Source of the DNA: Zoogloea sp. LCSB751
GTDB taxonomy: Bacteria; Pseudomonadota; Gammaproteobacteria; Burkholderiales; Rhodocyclaceae
NCBI RefSeq assembly: GCF_002028455.1
Contig: NZ_MWUM01000014.1
Span: 1 to 64,000 of the forward strand
Length of the DNA: 64,000 nt
Direction: 5' to 3'
A program made the translations under genes and the position numbers. Shown piece after piece: positions 30,401 through 38,233 of this stretch. The notes under the pieces are model-generated. The model was not told where the DNA came from. It saw only the letters and a list, made by a program, of their open reading frames with translations, and made no database searches. Every line of letters starts with the position of its first letter. Within the stretch, counting starts at the first letter, position 1.

Positions 30401-30521
30401 CAGGAGCTTCCAGACCGAAACGCCGGTAGAAGCCCCGCAGCCGGCGCGCCGTCGCCGCAACCGCGTCGCCACGCCGGTCGTCGAGGAGCCCCTGATTCAG
30501 GTGGAAACCACGACGAAGTAA
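27462..30521 (+). CDS. rne: ribonuclease E
   Basis: RNase E is the main mRNA-decay and rRNA/tRNA-processing endonuclease and the scaffold of the degradosome. The 1019-aa product starts MKRMLFNATQAEELRVAIVD and carries an S1 domain (about 35-125), the catalytic core with VSVDVNSGR and LIVIDFIDM, and the zinc-link pair Cys402/Cys405 (CPRCNGTGHTR). From about residue 510 on it is low complexity: an Arg/Glu-rich RNA-binding region with ERGERGER-type repeats (about 595-680), then a long Ala/Pro/Glu/Val-rich disordered tail. A GGGAGAAGAAG Shine-Dalgarno precedes the ATG. Confidence 0.96.
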   Translation: MKRMLFNATQAEELRVAIVDGQKLIDLDIESAAKEQRKSNIYKAVITRIEPSLEAAFVDYGAERHGFLPFKEISRSYFQPGVEASRASIKEALKEGQELIVQVEKDERGNKGAALTTFVSLAGRYLVLMPNNPRGGGVSRRVEGDERAELRDVMDQLEVPGGMSLIARTAAIGRNAEELQWDLNYLLQLWRAIDGAAESQAGAFLIYQEGSLVIRAIRDYFQPDIGEILIDTDDVYEQARQFMAHVMPQNVNRVKRYHDDVPLFSRFQIEHQIESAYSRQVSLPSGGAIVIDHTEALVSVDVNSGRATRGADIEETAFKTNCEAADEVARQLRLRDLGGLIVIDFIDMESQKNQREVENRLRDALRYDRARVQTGKISRFGLLELSRQRLRPALAETSYIPCPRCNGTGHTRSTESSALHILRILEEEAMKDNTGALHCQVPVDVATFLLNEKRDDIAKIELRHKVNLVLIPNRHLETPQHEIIRLRHDQLNNDESSLPSYRMATQPAGETYTPPSANPERPVRQEAAVKGITPDQPAPVVEAKVAPVAAVPESQPGILARIFAFFRGEKQPEPAPVVAQPETPRREARPRNERNRRDGRDNRGRREGQREERGERGERQERSDNREARETREPRENGRNNSGEVQQAEQREKRPRGERQERGERGEREGRTSERGERGERRSRNNQAPKAAEAEGIVASAEQVTASAVAATSAPAETSPAPAEGEGNERSRRSRRGRRGGRRNEEASSAEAASQGELEIGEQAQAVAAASEEAAAPAAEAVAAAPQAAASEAPAVDANPVAEPTPAITVVPEPEAITQTTPIETTPAVESTVETPAITAAVVEAPAAAPVKPDLIEQAVAAVGQPAAERAPTEALPATVETAAAEPAPALVVESPASEASPVATAAEAQPEVVAAQPAPTVAEQEAAPANVEAAPVETTPEVQAVSTPETHPEAPVVASPAIDLSGSGLVLVETRTDAVRSFQTETPVEAPQPARRRRNRVATPVVEEPLIQVETTTK

Positions 30522-30543
30522 ATCCGCGCCCTCCGCGACAACG

Positions 30544-30578
30544 AAAAAGGCCAGCCCCCGCAAGAGGCTGGCCTTTTT
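30544..30578. terminator. bidirectional intrinsic terminator between rne and the LMW-PTP gene
   Basis: AAAAAGGCCAGC and GCTGGCCTTTTT are perfect inverted repeats around an 11-nt loop. The stem ends in a T-run on the plus strand (end of rne) and likewise on the minus strand (end of the convergent phosphatase gene). Confidence 0.9.
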
Positions 30579-30630
30579 CATTCATACCCAGAACACGACG
30601 CTCACCGCATCGCATTCAACCGACAGCAGA

Positions 30631-31122
30631 TCAGGTCAGCGACTGCTGGCGGCGATTGACCTCCGGCAGGATCTCCTCGACGAGTCCCTGCATGGCATCC
30701 TCACACATGTCGAGCACCGCATCGAAGCCGGTGGCGCCACCGTAGTAAGGATCGGGCACGTCATCCCGGCGGGACGTGCGGGCGTAGCTCATGAACATGC
30801 GCACCTTGTGGCGCGCGCCTTCCGGCGCCTTGTCGCGTAGATATTGAAAGTGCTCCCTGTCCATTGCCAGGAGCAGATCGAACTCGGCAAAATCCTTGGC
30901 CTCCACCTTCCGCGCCCGCAGGCGTGAAAGATCATAACCACGCCGCAAAGCCGCCGACTGGGAACGCGGATCAGGCGCCTCCCCCACGTGATAACCCTGC
31001 GTCCCGGCGGAGTCCACGCCAACCAACTCCCCCAGCCCCGCCATCGCAAGCCAGCGACGTGCCACTCCCTCAGCCGTTGGCGACCGGCAGATGTTGCCGG
31101 TGCACACAAACAATATTTTCAT
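30631..31122 (-). CDS. low-molecular-weight protein-tyrosine phosphatase
   Basis: A 163-aa LMW-PTP with the active-site P-loop VCTGNICRSPTAEG (nucleophile Cys7, Arg13) and the general-acid loop DPYYGG (about residue 128). The ATG at 31122 is the family start. It stands alone rather than in an exopolysaccharide operon, so it is probably a housekeeping or arsenate-reductase-like LMW-PTP of unknown substrate. It converges on rne. Confidence 0.92.
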   Translation of the reverse strand: MKILFVCTGNICRSPTAEGVARRWLAMAGLGELVGVDSAGTQGYHVGEAPDPRSQSAALRRGYDLSRLRARKVEAKDFAEFDLLLAMDREHFQYLRDKAPEGARHKVRMFMSYARTSRRDDVPDPYYGGATGFDAVLDMCEDAMQGLVEEILPEVNRRQQSLT

Positions 31123-31221
31123 TCTGTATTCCCCTCCTACCGGCCATTTAAGCAGGCGGCGGGCAGAACGTACAAGAGTGAGAACCACGTCGATCAGACT
31201 CTCTCAGCCAGTGGCGTTAGG

Positions 31222-33282
31222 TTAAGCGGACGAATCATGCCCTTCGGCACCAAATGCCTGCTGCCGCAAACGGAACAGACGATCCCGTGTGGCAGCAGCT
31301 TTTTCGAATTCCAGGTTGCGGGCGTGCTCCTGCATTTCCTTCTCCAACTGCCGAATCGTCTTGGCCAGCACCTTCTCGTCGAGCAACTTGTAGTCGGCAC
31401 GGGGCTCAGTAGCGGCAGAAGCCTTTTCTCCGGCCTCTGAATCATAGACACCGTCAATGATGTCCTTTATGCGCTTTGTCACGGACTTCGGCGTAATGCC
31501 GTTAGCCTCATTGAAGGCCAACTGCCTCGCACGCCGCCTTTCGGTCTCGCCGATGGCCGCCTTCATCGAGTCGGTGATCCGGTCGGCATAGAGGATTGCC
31601 GTGCCGTGAAGGTGGCGCGCAGCCCGGCCGATGGTCTGGATCAGCGAGCGCTCGGAACGCAGGAAGCCTTCCTTGTCCGCATCAAGGATCGCCACCAGCG
31701 ACACCTCGGGAATGTCCAAGCCCTCCCGCAGCAGGTTGATCCCCACCAGCACATCGAACTCGCCAAGGCGCAGGTCGCGGATGATCTCGACCCGCTCGAC
31801 GGTGTCGATGTCCGAGTGCAGATAGCGCACCCGGATGCCGTTCTCGGCCAGGTACTCGGTCAAGTCCTCGGCCAGGCGCTTGGTCAGCACGGTCACCAGC
31901 ACTCGCTCCTGCACAGCAAGGCGCAGCTTGATCTCGCCGAGCAGGTCATCCACCTGGGTGGTGGCCGGCTTGACGATGATGATCGGGTCCACCAGTCCGG
32001 TCGGGCGCACCACCTGCTCCACCACCTGCCCTTGATGTTCCTTCTCGTAAGCCGCCGGCGTCGCCGACACGAACACGGTTTGCGGCAGCAGGCGCTCGAA
32101 CTCCTCGAACTTCAGCGGCCGGTTGTCGAGTGCAGACGGCAAGCGGAAGCCGTACTCCACGAGGTTTTCCTTGCGTGAGCGGTCACCCTTGTACATTGCC
32201 CCGACCTGGCCGATCGACACGTGGGACTCGTCGATGAACATCAGACCGTCCTTCGGCAGGTAATCGATCAGCGTCGGCGGCGCATCGCCGGCCTTGCGCC
32301 CGGACATATGGCGGGAGTAGTTCTCAATGCCCTTGCAGAAACCCAGTTCGTTGAGCATTTCCAGGTCGAAGCGCGTGCGCTGCTCGATGCGCTGGGCCTC
32401 GACCAATTTGCCGCTCTTGTAGAACACTTCCATGCGCTCCCGCAGCTCCTCCTTGATCGCCTCGACCGCCTTCAGCACCGTGGCCCGCGGCGTCACGTAA
32501 TGGCTGGACGGATAGACGGTGAAGCGGCTGAGCTTCTGCTTGAGGTGACCGGTGAGCGGATCGAACAGGGTCAGGTGCTCGATCTCGTCGTCGAACATCT
32601 CGACCCGCAGCGCGTGCTCGGCGTTTTCCGCCGGGTAGATGTCGATCACGTCGCCGCGCACACGGAAGGTGCCACGCTTGAAATCCACGTCCGCGCGGCT
32701 GTACTGCATGGCCACCAGGCGCTGGACGAGATCCCGATGGACGATCCGCTCCCCTTCCCGCAGGTGCAGCACCATGCTGTGGTAGTCGCTGGGGTCGCCG
32801 ATACCGTAGATGCACGACACCGACGCCACGATCACCACGTCGCGGCGCTCCATCAGGCTCTTGGTGGCCGACAGGCGCATCTGCTCGATGTGCTCGTTGA
32901 TCGCCGAGTCCTTCTCGATGAACAGGTCGCGGGACGGCACGTAGGCTTCGGGCTGGTAGTAATCGTAATAGCTGACGAAGTACTCCACCGCGTTCTCTGG
33001 GAAGAACTCGCGAAACTCCGAGTACAGCTGCGCCGCCAGCGTCTTGTTATGGGCCAGCACCAGCGCCGGCCTACCGCAGCGGGCGATGACGTTGGCCATC
33101 GTGTAGGTCTTGCCTGAGCCCGTCACCCCCAGCAAAGTCTGGAACATCAGGCCGTCCTCGATGCCCTCGACGAGCTGGCGGATCGCCTCCGGCTGGTCGC
33201 CGCCAGGCGGAAAAGGTTGATGCAGTCGGAACGGGCTGCCTTCGAAAACCACCACACGCCCGCTATCGGATTGATCGGCCAT
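31222..33282 (-). CDS. uvrB: UvrABC system protein B (excinuclease subunit)
   Basis: UvrB verifies the lesion and recruits UvrC. The 686-aa helicase-fold protein has Walker [10 protein letters not shown] at residues 52-60, the beta-hairpin region [12 protein letters not shown], helicase motif II DESH, motif [11 protein letters not shown] and a C-terminal UVR domain ([20 protein letters not shown]). It diverges from the aminotransferase gene; no LexA-type box (CTGT-N8-ACAG) was found in that 132-base gap. Confidence 0.97.
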   Translation of the reverse strand: MADQSDSGRVVVFEGSPFRLHQPFPPGGDQPEAIRQLVEGIEDGLMFQTLLGVTGSGKTYTMANVIARCGRPALVLAHNKTLAAQLYSEFREFFPENAVEYFVSYYDYYQPEAYVPSRDLFIEKDSAINEHIEQMRLSATKSLMERRDVVIVASVSCIYGIGDPSDYHSMVLHLREGERIVHRDLVQRLVAMQYSRADVDFKRGTFRVRGDVIDIYPAENAEHALRVEMFDDEIEHLTLFDPLTGHLKQKLSRFTVYPSSHYVTPRATVLKAVEAIKEELRERMEVFYKSGKLVEAQRIEQRTRFDLEMLNELGFCKGIENYSRHMSGRKAGDAPPTLIDYLPKDGLMFIDESHVSIGQVGAMYKGDRSRKENLVEYGFRLPSALDNRPLKFEEFERLLPQTVFVSATPAAYEKEHQGQVVEQVVRPTGLVDPIIIVKPATTQVDDLLGEIKLRLAVQERVLVTVLTKRLAEDLTEYLAENGIRVRYLHSDIDTVERVEIIRDLRLGEFDVLVGINLLREGLDIPEVSLVAILDADKEGFLRSERSLIQTIGRAARHLHGTAILYADRITDSMKAAIGETERRRARQLAFNEANGITPKSVTKRIKDIIDGVYDSEAGEKASAATEPRADYKLLDEKVLAKTIRQLEKEMQEHARNLEFEKAAATRDRLFRLRQQAFGAEGHDSSA

Positions 33283-33414
33283 GATAAAATTACAAGTTCA
33301 AGTCAGGCTTCGAACTACCAATCAGCTCAAGCCCGGCTTCGTTGGACAAGCCCGCATTATCGCCCAGCGGCCGGCACAACGTGCCCCGCTCCCTTCGCCC
33401 CTTTTGGAGACCCC

Positions 33415-34623
33415 ATGAGCTCTTCGATCTTTGCTGCGGTGGAAATGGCCCCCCGCGATCCGATTCTTGGCCTGAACGAAGCCTTCAACGCGGATACCCG
33501 CAGCACCAAGGTCAACCTCGGCGTTGGCGTCTATTTCGACGACAACGGCAAGATTCCCCTCCTGGCCGCCGTCAAGACCGCCGAAAAGGCCCGCCTCGAA
33601 GCGGCCCCTCCGCGCGGCTACCAGCCCATCGAAGGCCCCGTCGCCTACGCCAACGCCGTGCAGAACCTGCTGTTCGGCGCCGACAGCGCCCTCATCCGTG
33701 ACGGCCGCGTCGTCACCGCCCAGGCCCTCGGCGGCACCGGCGCCCTGCGCATCGGCGCCGACCTGATCCAGCGCGTCGTCTCGGGCGCCACCGTTTACAT
33801 CTCCGATCCGTCCTGGGAAAACCACCGCGCCCTGTTCGAGGCAGCCGGCTTCCCGGTCGAAACCTACCCGTACTACAACCCGGAAACCCGCGGCGCCAAC
33901 GCCGAGGCGATGATCGCCAAGCTCAACACGCTGCCGGCCGGCTCCGTGATCGTGCTGCATGCCTGCTGCCACAACCCCACCGGCGCCGACCTCACCGAAG
34001 CCCAGTGGGCCGAAGTGGTCAAGGCCTGTGCGGCCCGCGGCCTCATCCCCTTCCTCGACATGGCCTACCAGGGCTTCGCCGACGGCATCGAGCCGGACGC
34101 CGTCGCGGTGAATCTGTTCGCCGCCTCCGGCCTGTCCTTCTTCGTGTCCAGCTCCTTCTCCAAGAGCTTCTCGCTGTACGGCGAACGCGTCGGCGCCCTG
34201 TCCATCGTCACCCAGAACAAGGACGAGTCCGCCCGCGTGCTATCCCAGCTCAAGCGCGTGATCCGCACCAACTACTCCAACCCGCCGATCCACGGCGGCG
34301 CGGTCGTGGCTGCCGTGCTGTCCACCCCCGAGCTGCGCGCCCAGTGGGAAGCCGAACTGGCCGGCATGCGTGACCGCATCCGCGCCATGCGCACCGGCCT
34401 CGTCGACAAGCTGGCTGCCCGCAACATCGACCAAGACTTCTCCTTCGTCATCAAGCAGCGCGGTATGTTCTCCTACACGGGTCTCACCACCGCACAGGTC
34501 GAACGCATGAAGACCGAGTTCGGCATCTACGCCGTCGGCACCGGCCGCATCTGCCTGGCCGCCCTGAACAGCAAGAACCTCGATTACGTCGCCGACGCCA
34601 TCGCCGCCGTCATCAAGGCCTAA
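33415..34623 (+). CDS. aromatic/aspartate aminotransferase (class I, PLP)
   Basis: A 402-aa class I aminotransferase of the TyrB/AspC type. It transfers amino groups between aspartate or aromatic amino acids and 2-oxoglutarate. It has the PLP lysine Lys250 in SSSFSKSFSLYGER, the substrate motif CHNPTGAD, the DMAYQGF aspartate and the early stretch KVNLGVGVY. A GGAG Shine-Dalgarno lies eight bases before the ATG. Betaproteobacterial relatives are annotated as TyrB, and substrate preference cannot be told from sequence alone. Confidence 0.93.
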   Translation: MSSSIFAAVEMAPRDPILGLNEAFNADTRSTKVNLGVGVYFDDNGKIPLLAAVKTAEKARLEAAPPRGYQPIEGPVAYANAVQNLLFGADSALIRDGRVVTAQALGGTGALRIGADLIQRVVSGATVYISDPSWENHRALFEAAGFPVETYPYYNPETRGANAEAMIAKLNTLPAGSVIVLHACCHNPTGADLTEAQWAEVVKACAARGLIPFLDMAYQGFADGIEPDAVAVNLFAASGLSFFVSSSFSKSFSLYGERVGALSIVTQNKDESARVLSQLKRVIRTNYSNPPIHGGAVVAAVLSTPELRAQWEAELAGMRDRIRAMRTGLVDKLAARNIDQDFSFVIKQRGMFSYTGLTTAQVERMKTEFGIYAVGTGRICLAALNSKNLDYVADAIAAVIKA

Positions 34624-34637
34624 GCTTCCGCTGCACC

Positions 34638-34663
34638 GCCCCCGGCCAAGCCGGGGGCAAAAA
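34638..34663 (+). terminator. intrinsic terminator of the aminotransferase gene
   Basis: GCCCCCGG-CCAAG-CCGGGGGC forms a perfect 8-bp stem followed by CAAAAAT. The tract downstream is A-rich rather than T-rich on the plus strand, so it is a strong hairpin but not a textbook terminator. It lies 15 bases after the stop. Confidence 0.5.
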
Positions 34664-34678
34664 TCTGCGCAAATCGGC

Positions 34679-34707
34679 TTGACGTTTCGAAAACGTCTAC
34701 CTATACT
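34679..34707 (+). promoter_or_regulatory. promoter of the tRNA-Asn pair
   Basis: TTGACG (34679-34684) and TATACT (34702-34707) are separated by exactly 17 bases, a near-consensus sigma-70 promoter. The first tRNA-Asn begins 13 bases after the -10, which fits transcription starting just upstream of the mature 5' end. Confidence 0.85.
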
Positions 34708-34719
34708 GCGCGCCTCTGT

Positions 34720-34795
34720 TCCTCGATAGCTCAGTCGGTAGAGCGCCGGACTGTTAATCCGTAGGTCCCTGGTTCGAGCCCAGGTCGAGGAGCCA
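34720..34795 (+). tRNA. tRNA-Asn (anticodon GTT), copy 1
   Basis: Starts TCCTCGATAGCTCAG and ends GTCGAGGAGCCA with the CCA encoded. The anticodon GTT is flanked by CCGGACT and AATCCG, and the T-loop GGTTCGAGCC is intact. It is 76 nt long and identical to the second copy 54 bases downstream. Confidence 0.97.
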
Positions 34796-34849
34796 GAAAA
34801 AATTCAGGTCATTTGCAGCTTTCTGGATGCAGATAACCAACCCGTCAGA

Positions 34850-34925
34850 TCCTCGATAGCTCAGTCGGTAGAGCGCCGGACTGTTAATCCGTAGGTCCCT
34901 GGTTCGAGCCCAGGTCGAGGAGCCA
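34850..34925 (+). tRNA. tRNA-Asn (anticodon GTT), copy 2
   Basis: Identical over all 76 nt to the first tRNA-Asn. It has no promoter of its own in the 54-base spacer, so both are probably processed from one transcript. Its 3' end marks the left edge of the accessory island that follows. Confidence 0.97.
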
Positions 34926-35274
34926 TCTTATCGAGCACTGTGAATCACCAACAGTGCTTGCAAGTCTTTCAGGCCAGTATTCGATCGTGACGCTGTCACC
35001 CTCGATGCTGGCCTGCTTGACTATCAGGGCCAGGAATTGGCGGATCCTCGCAGTGCTGCACCAGCTCCTTGAACATGGCCGCGGCACGCCACATTTCCTC
35101 GTCCGACACCTCAGCTATCGGCCCCCGCTCCGCAATAACACGCTCCGACGCTGCCGTCAGCGACTTCTGCCGCACCCGGATGCGCGATCCCACGTCTGCC
35201 AGCTCGAGTCCGGCCCCGGCCTCAATGGACTCATACAGGCCCGCCAGGCGGCGCTCCAAGTCCGATTTCTTGAA
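34926..35274 (-). pseudogene. 3' remnant of a site-specific serine recombinase
   Basis: On the minus strand, after a stop at 35275-35277, one frame reads KKSDLERRLAGLYESIEAG and on to AAMFKELVQH. The text then continues in a different frame as RQFLALIVKQASIEGDS and TIEYWPERLASTVG. The Leu-rich coiled segment with LYESIEAG, followed by a recombinase-type C-terminal strand, resembles the tail of large serine recombinases. The N-terminal catalytic domain is gone and at least one frameshift is present. Identification rests on pattern only. Confidence 0.5.
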
Positions 35275-35321
35275 TCACTCCCTCGCCGTTTTAGCCGCTA
35301 TTCCAAAGACAAGCGGCCGAA

Positions 35322-36470
35322 TTACGCGTCTCGGCCGTTCAGTTCATACCCCGTGCTCCGCCCTCCGCCGGCCATCTTCCGTAGCACCCCACGGGCTAGC
35401 AGGTCATTGATGTCCCGCAGCGCCGTATCCGCCGAACACTTGCTGATTGCCGCCCACTTGCTGCTGGTGAGCTTTCCGTCAAAGCCGTCCAGCAGCCGGT
35501 TCAGCACCTTGACCTGCCGTTCGTTGAGCGACGTGGCGGCCCAGCGCTGCCAAAACCGAGCCTTGGTCAGCACTGCATCGAGGGTTTGATGGGCTTGATC
35601 CAGTGCGCGGTGCAGGCTTTCGAGGAACCAGACGAGCCAACCCGTGACGTCCATGGCGCCTTTCTGGGTTCGCTCGAGAATCTCGTAGTAGGCCTTCCGG
35701 TCACGCTGGATCTGCGCCGAGAGGCTGTAGAAGCGTTGCGGGCTGCAGTCTGCTCGGGCAAGTAGCAGATCGCCTATGGCCCTGGCGATACGGCCATTGC
35801 CATCGTCGAACGGGTGCAAGGTGACGAACCAGAGGTGCCCCAGACCCGCTTTGAGAAGTAGCGGAAAGTCAGAGTCGGCGTTCAGCCAGTCGAGAAAGCG
35901 CGCCATCTCAAAAGGCAGACGATCCGCGGGGGGCGCTTCAAAGTGAACCTTTTGCCGCCCCATCGGCCCGGAAATCACCTGCATCGGGCCAGTCGTATCA
36001 TCCCGCCAAGCCGCAACCTTGATGCGCATCATCCCCGAATACCCGGTTGGAAACAGCGCCGCATGCCACCCGAACAGGCGCACCTCGGTCATGGGCTGCC
36101 GGCAGTTCGCAGTTGCATCCAGCACCATCTCGACCACGCCGTCGACGTTGCGGTCGATCGGCGCCAAAGCGCCGATATCGACACCCAGACGACGCGCAAT
36201 GCTCGAACGGACGGAGGCTACATTGAGGTGCTCGCCTTCGATCTCGCTGGTCTTGACGACATCATCGGTGAGCGCCAGCAGACTTGCCTGATCCCGCGTC
36301 GCGGCACCGACATCGGCCAGCCGCCCGAGGAGCAGGCCCTGAGCCCGGCTGACTTCGGCAAGCGGACGGGCCAACGCGGCGAGATCGTAACGCCAATGGG
36401 GCCAATCGGGAGCCTGCCAGAGATAAAGATAATCACCGCATTCCATGCAGCGATTATCTGCAGTTTTCAC
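35322..36470 (-). CDS. Fic family protein (putative AMP transferase)
   Basis: A 382-aa Fic protein. The core motif HPFDDGNGRIAR has catalytic His219. An N-terminal inhibitory helix TSEIEG (residues 74-79) fits the class II [S/T]xxxE[G/N] autoinhibition motif. The N-terminal region looks like the DUF4172 type, and a winged-helix-like C-terminus (residues about 310-380) follows. Such enzymes typically AMPylate target proteins. The gene is intact; the start is GTG at 36470, with an ATG at 36446 as alternative. It diverges from a truncated HTH antitoxin across a short region with repeated TCACCGCA. Confidence 0.88.
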   Translation of the reverse strand: MKTADNRCMECGDYLYLWQAPDWPHWRYDLAALARPLAEVSRAQGLLLGRLADVGAATRDQASLLALTDDVVKTSEIEGEHLNVASVRSSIARRLGVDIGALAPIDRNVDGVVEMVLDATANCRQPMTEVRLFGWHAALFPTGYSGMMRIKVAAWRDDTTGPMQVISGPMGRQKVHFEAPPADRLPFEMARFLDWLNADSDFPLLLKAGLGHLWFVTLHPFDDGNGRIARAIGDLLLARADCSPQRFYSLSAQIQRDRKAYYEILERTQKGAMDVTGWLVWFLESLHRALDQAHQTLDAVLTKARFWQRWAATSLNERQVKVLNRLLDGFDGKLTSSKWAAISKCSADTALRDINDLLARGVLRKMAGGGRSTGYELNGRDA

Positions 36471-36509
36471 CGCACCGGCAAGCCAATTACCGCGCGAACT
36501 GCGGTGATT
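36431..36509. promoter_or_regulatory. repeated operator-like octamer upstream of fic
   Basis: TCACCGCA occurs at 36433-36440 and 36467-36474, and its complement TGCGGTGA at 36500-36507. The outer pair extends to a 10-bp inverted repeat (AATCACCGCA/TGCGGTGATT). GATAATC/GATTATC is a further inverted pair at 36427-36457. This spans the fic start region and the beginning of the antitoxin remnant, consistent with autoregulation by a DNA-binding antitoxin. Confidence 0.4.
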
Positions 36510-36665
36510 GACGTCCTGCAGGTTGCAGGACTTACGCGTGAAGGCCTCTACAAGGCGCTTTCACCCGCCGGGAACCCGGAGTTCTCGACGATTCTGAAGG
36601 TCATCAAGGCACTGAAGATCAAGCTCCACGCATCGGCCTGTGGCGAGCCGTTAGCGACTGCGTGA
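36504..36665 (+). pseudogene. truncated HTH addiction-module antidote protein, copy 1
   Basis: From a GTG at 36504 the frame encodes 53 residues including VAGLTREGLYKALSPAGNPE and STILKVIKALKIKLHA. This is the C-terminal helix-turn-helix half of the COG3636-type addiction-module antidote family (HigA-like partner of HigB-type toxins). Roughly the first 40-50 residues of the family are missing, and no toxin gene is adjacent. It may still bind DNA because the HTH is intact, but function is doubtful. Confidence 0.65.
36576..36649 (+). repeat. 74-bp direct repeat, left copy (antitoxin tail)
   Basis: This segment matches 44603-44676 without gaps and with about eight mismatches, by eye. Both encode the same antitoxin C-terminus, from (P)EFSTILK to GEP. 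The two copies bracket the light-response gene block. Confidence 0.85.
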
Positions 36666-36843
36666 GCAAGGCGTGCAGTAACAAGCTGTTCCCAGTGCAG
36701 ATTGAGGAGTTGAAGGCCCCTCTGGAAGGGATGCAACAGGCCCAGGGCGACGCGTACTGAGGAGCATGACATTGCCGAGCTGGCCCGCATCAACGCCATG
36801 ACCCGGCACCCGGTTGTGTGCCTCCTGGTCCACCTGGCCCCGC
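36666..36843. other. intergenic stretch with nothing recognised
   Basis: No gene, tRNA or clear regulatory element was recognised between the antitoxin remnant and the ABC1 gene. Short open frames here do not resemble known families and are probably debris. Confidence 0.5.
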
Positions 36844-37770
36844 TTATTCCCCCGCCGCCCGACTGCCCGCGTGGGGCGCAAACAACGCCCTGACATCGAC
36901 CCGCGCCTTGAGCCGGGCAGCAAGCAGGTAAAGCCCGCCGAGCTTACGGTGCAAAAACAGGGTATCGACCGGCGGGATGTGCCAGAAATCCCGGTCCAGT
37001 CCGAGCTTCACACCCGCATCGCGCATGCGCAGCGACAGATCGGAACGGCCGAAATCAAAGGGGCCGGCCTGGCGCAGGGGTTCGCAGGCCAGCGTGATCA
37101 TCTCGAGCACGGCGTGGCGATGTCGCACCTCGAACGCCTCTGACAGGTAGTCGGCTTCCTCGTGGAGTTGCTGTTTGGCCGCTTCGAGCAAGCTTGATAC
37201 GTCCAGGGTCTTGGGCAGCAGGCCGGAGATCCGCAACAGGCCGGCAACGTTGTCGATATCGCTGGCAATGCTCTGCCTGACTCCGGGGTACTGAACCTTG
37301 ATGGCGAGTCGGCTGCCGTCGCTCGCTTCGGCAGCGTGCACCTGGCCGATCGACGCGGCCGCCATCGGGGTGAACGAGAAGCGCCTGAAATGGCGCTCCC
37401 AGCCCTCCCCCCAGTTTTGCGCCAGCACCGGCACCAGCTGGCTCATGGGCATCGGGCGGGCATCCGAGCGCAAGCGCGACAGGATTTCACTCAGCTCGGG
37501 GGGCAACAGATCTCCGCCATCCATCGACAGCAACTGGCCGACTTTCATCGCCGCACCCCGCATCTGGGCCAGTTGCTCGGCCACGCGGCGGGCGTTGGCC
37601 GGCGTGAGCAGCAGCTCGCCCACTCGGGGCCGTCGCCCGCCGGCCAGTTGCCGCGCCCCTTCGGCCAGCATGCCGCCCGCTACCCCGGACGCCAGGCTCC
37701 CCAAGCGGGCAAGCCGCGACAGGCGCCCTGTGGGCACGGCGAAGGCACTGCGTTCGGGCTTGGTCGCCAT
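36844..37770 (-). pseudogene. ABC1/UbiB-family kinase-like gene with internal deletion
   Basis: The 308-aa frame has the N-terminal ABC1 hallmarks: the KxGQ motif (MKVGQLLSMDGG, residues 75-86), the Ala-rich nucleotide loop AAASIGQVHAA and the lysine strand LAIKVQYPG. At about residue 200 the text jumps from LHEEADYLSEAF directly to RHRHAVLEMITLACEPL, which belongs near the C-terminus. The roughly 110-130 residues that normally hold the catalytic Asp/Asn loop and DFG motif are absent, while the frame is kept. Full relatives are about 430-450 aa. It is unlikely to be an active kinase. Its ATG overlaps the stop of the DUF3429 gene by four bases. Confidence 0.75.
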
Positions 37771-38227
37771 CAAGCCGGCACGAGAAAGGCGCCGGTCAGG
37801 AGGCTGACACAGGCAACCACGGTGAGGCGCAGGCGCAGCGGCAGATACCAGCCCGGCAAGCGTGCCCGGTCGGCAAGGCGTCGATCCTGCCAGTAATGCA
37901 CCAAGAAACCGGTCACCAGCAGCAGGCCGGCATCGAGGGGCACCAGCAGCGTCGCCGGCCAAGCCATCAGCGCCGGCACCGTGCCCAGATAAAGCAGGCC
38001 CGGCGACACCCGGCATCGAGGCAGGGCAGGCTCATCGCAAACCCCCAGTGCAATGCGCCGACAAAACTCAGGATCACCGCGCCGTAGGCCATCAGTGCGT
38101 CGCTCCACAGCTCAGCGTGATGGGGATCGACAAAAATGGACAGCGCCGTGCCCACAAAGGGCAACAGCCCGCCGTAGCCCAGCCAGGCCACACTGCCCGG
38201 CAGCGTGTCAGTGCTCGCGTTGTACAT
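37770..38227 (-). pseudogene. frameshifted DUF3429 membrane protein
   Basis: The first frame starts at ATG 38227 and reads YGGLLPFVGTALSIFVD and AYGAVILSFVGALHWGFAMS. The second frame resumes near 38010 with SPGLLYLGTVPALMAWPATL, LLLVTGFLVHYWQDRR and PGWYLPLRLRLTVVA, ending at 37770. Joined, they make a four-to-five-helix DUF3429 protein of about 150 aa. The shift falls between 38005 and 38035. DUF3429 genes are frequent companions of photolyase clusters; function unknown. A single-base sequencing error is possible. Confidence 0.75.
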
Positions 38228-38233
38228 GGCGGC

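Noticed and set aside
27408-30581. A very long open frame on the strand opposite rne
   Set aside because: It mirrors rne exactly, is Gly/Arg/Ala-rich low complexity and matches no family. It results from GC-rich codon bias.
33283-33414. LexA (SOS) box between uvrB and the aminotransferase gene
   Set aside because: No CTGT-N8-ACAG or close variant was seen; only a short imperfect direct repeat (CAAGTCAGGCTTCG/CAAGCCCGGCTTCG).
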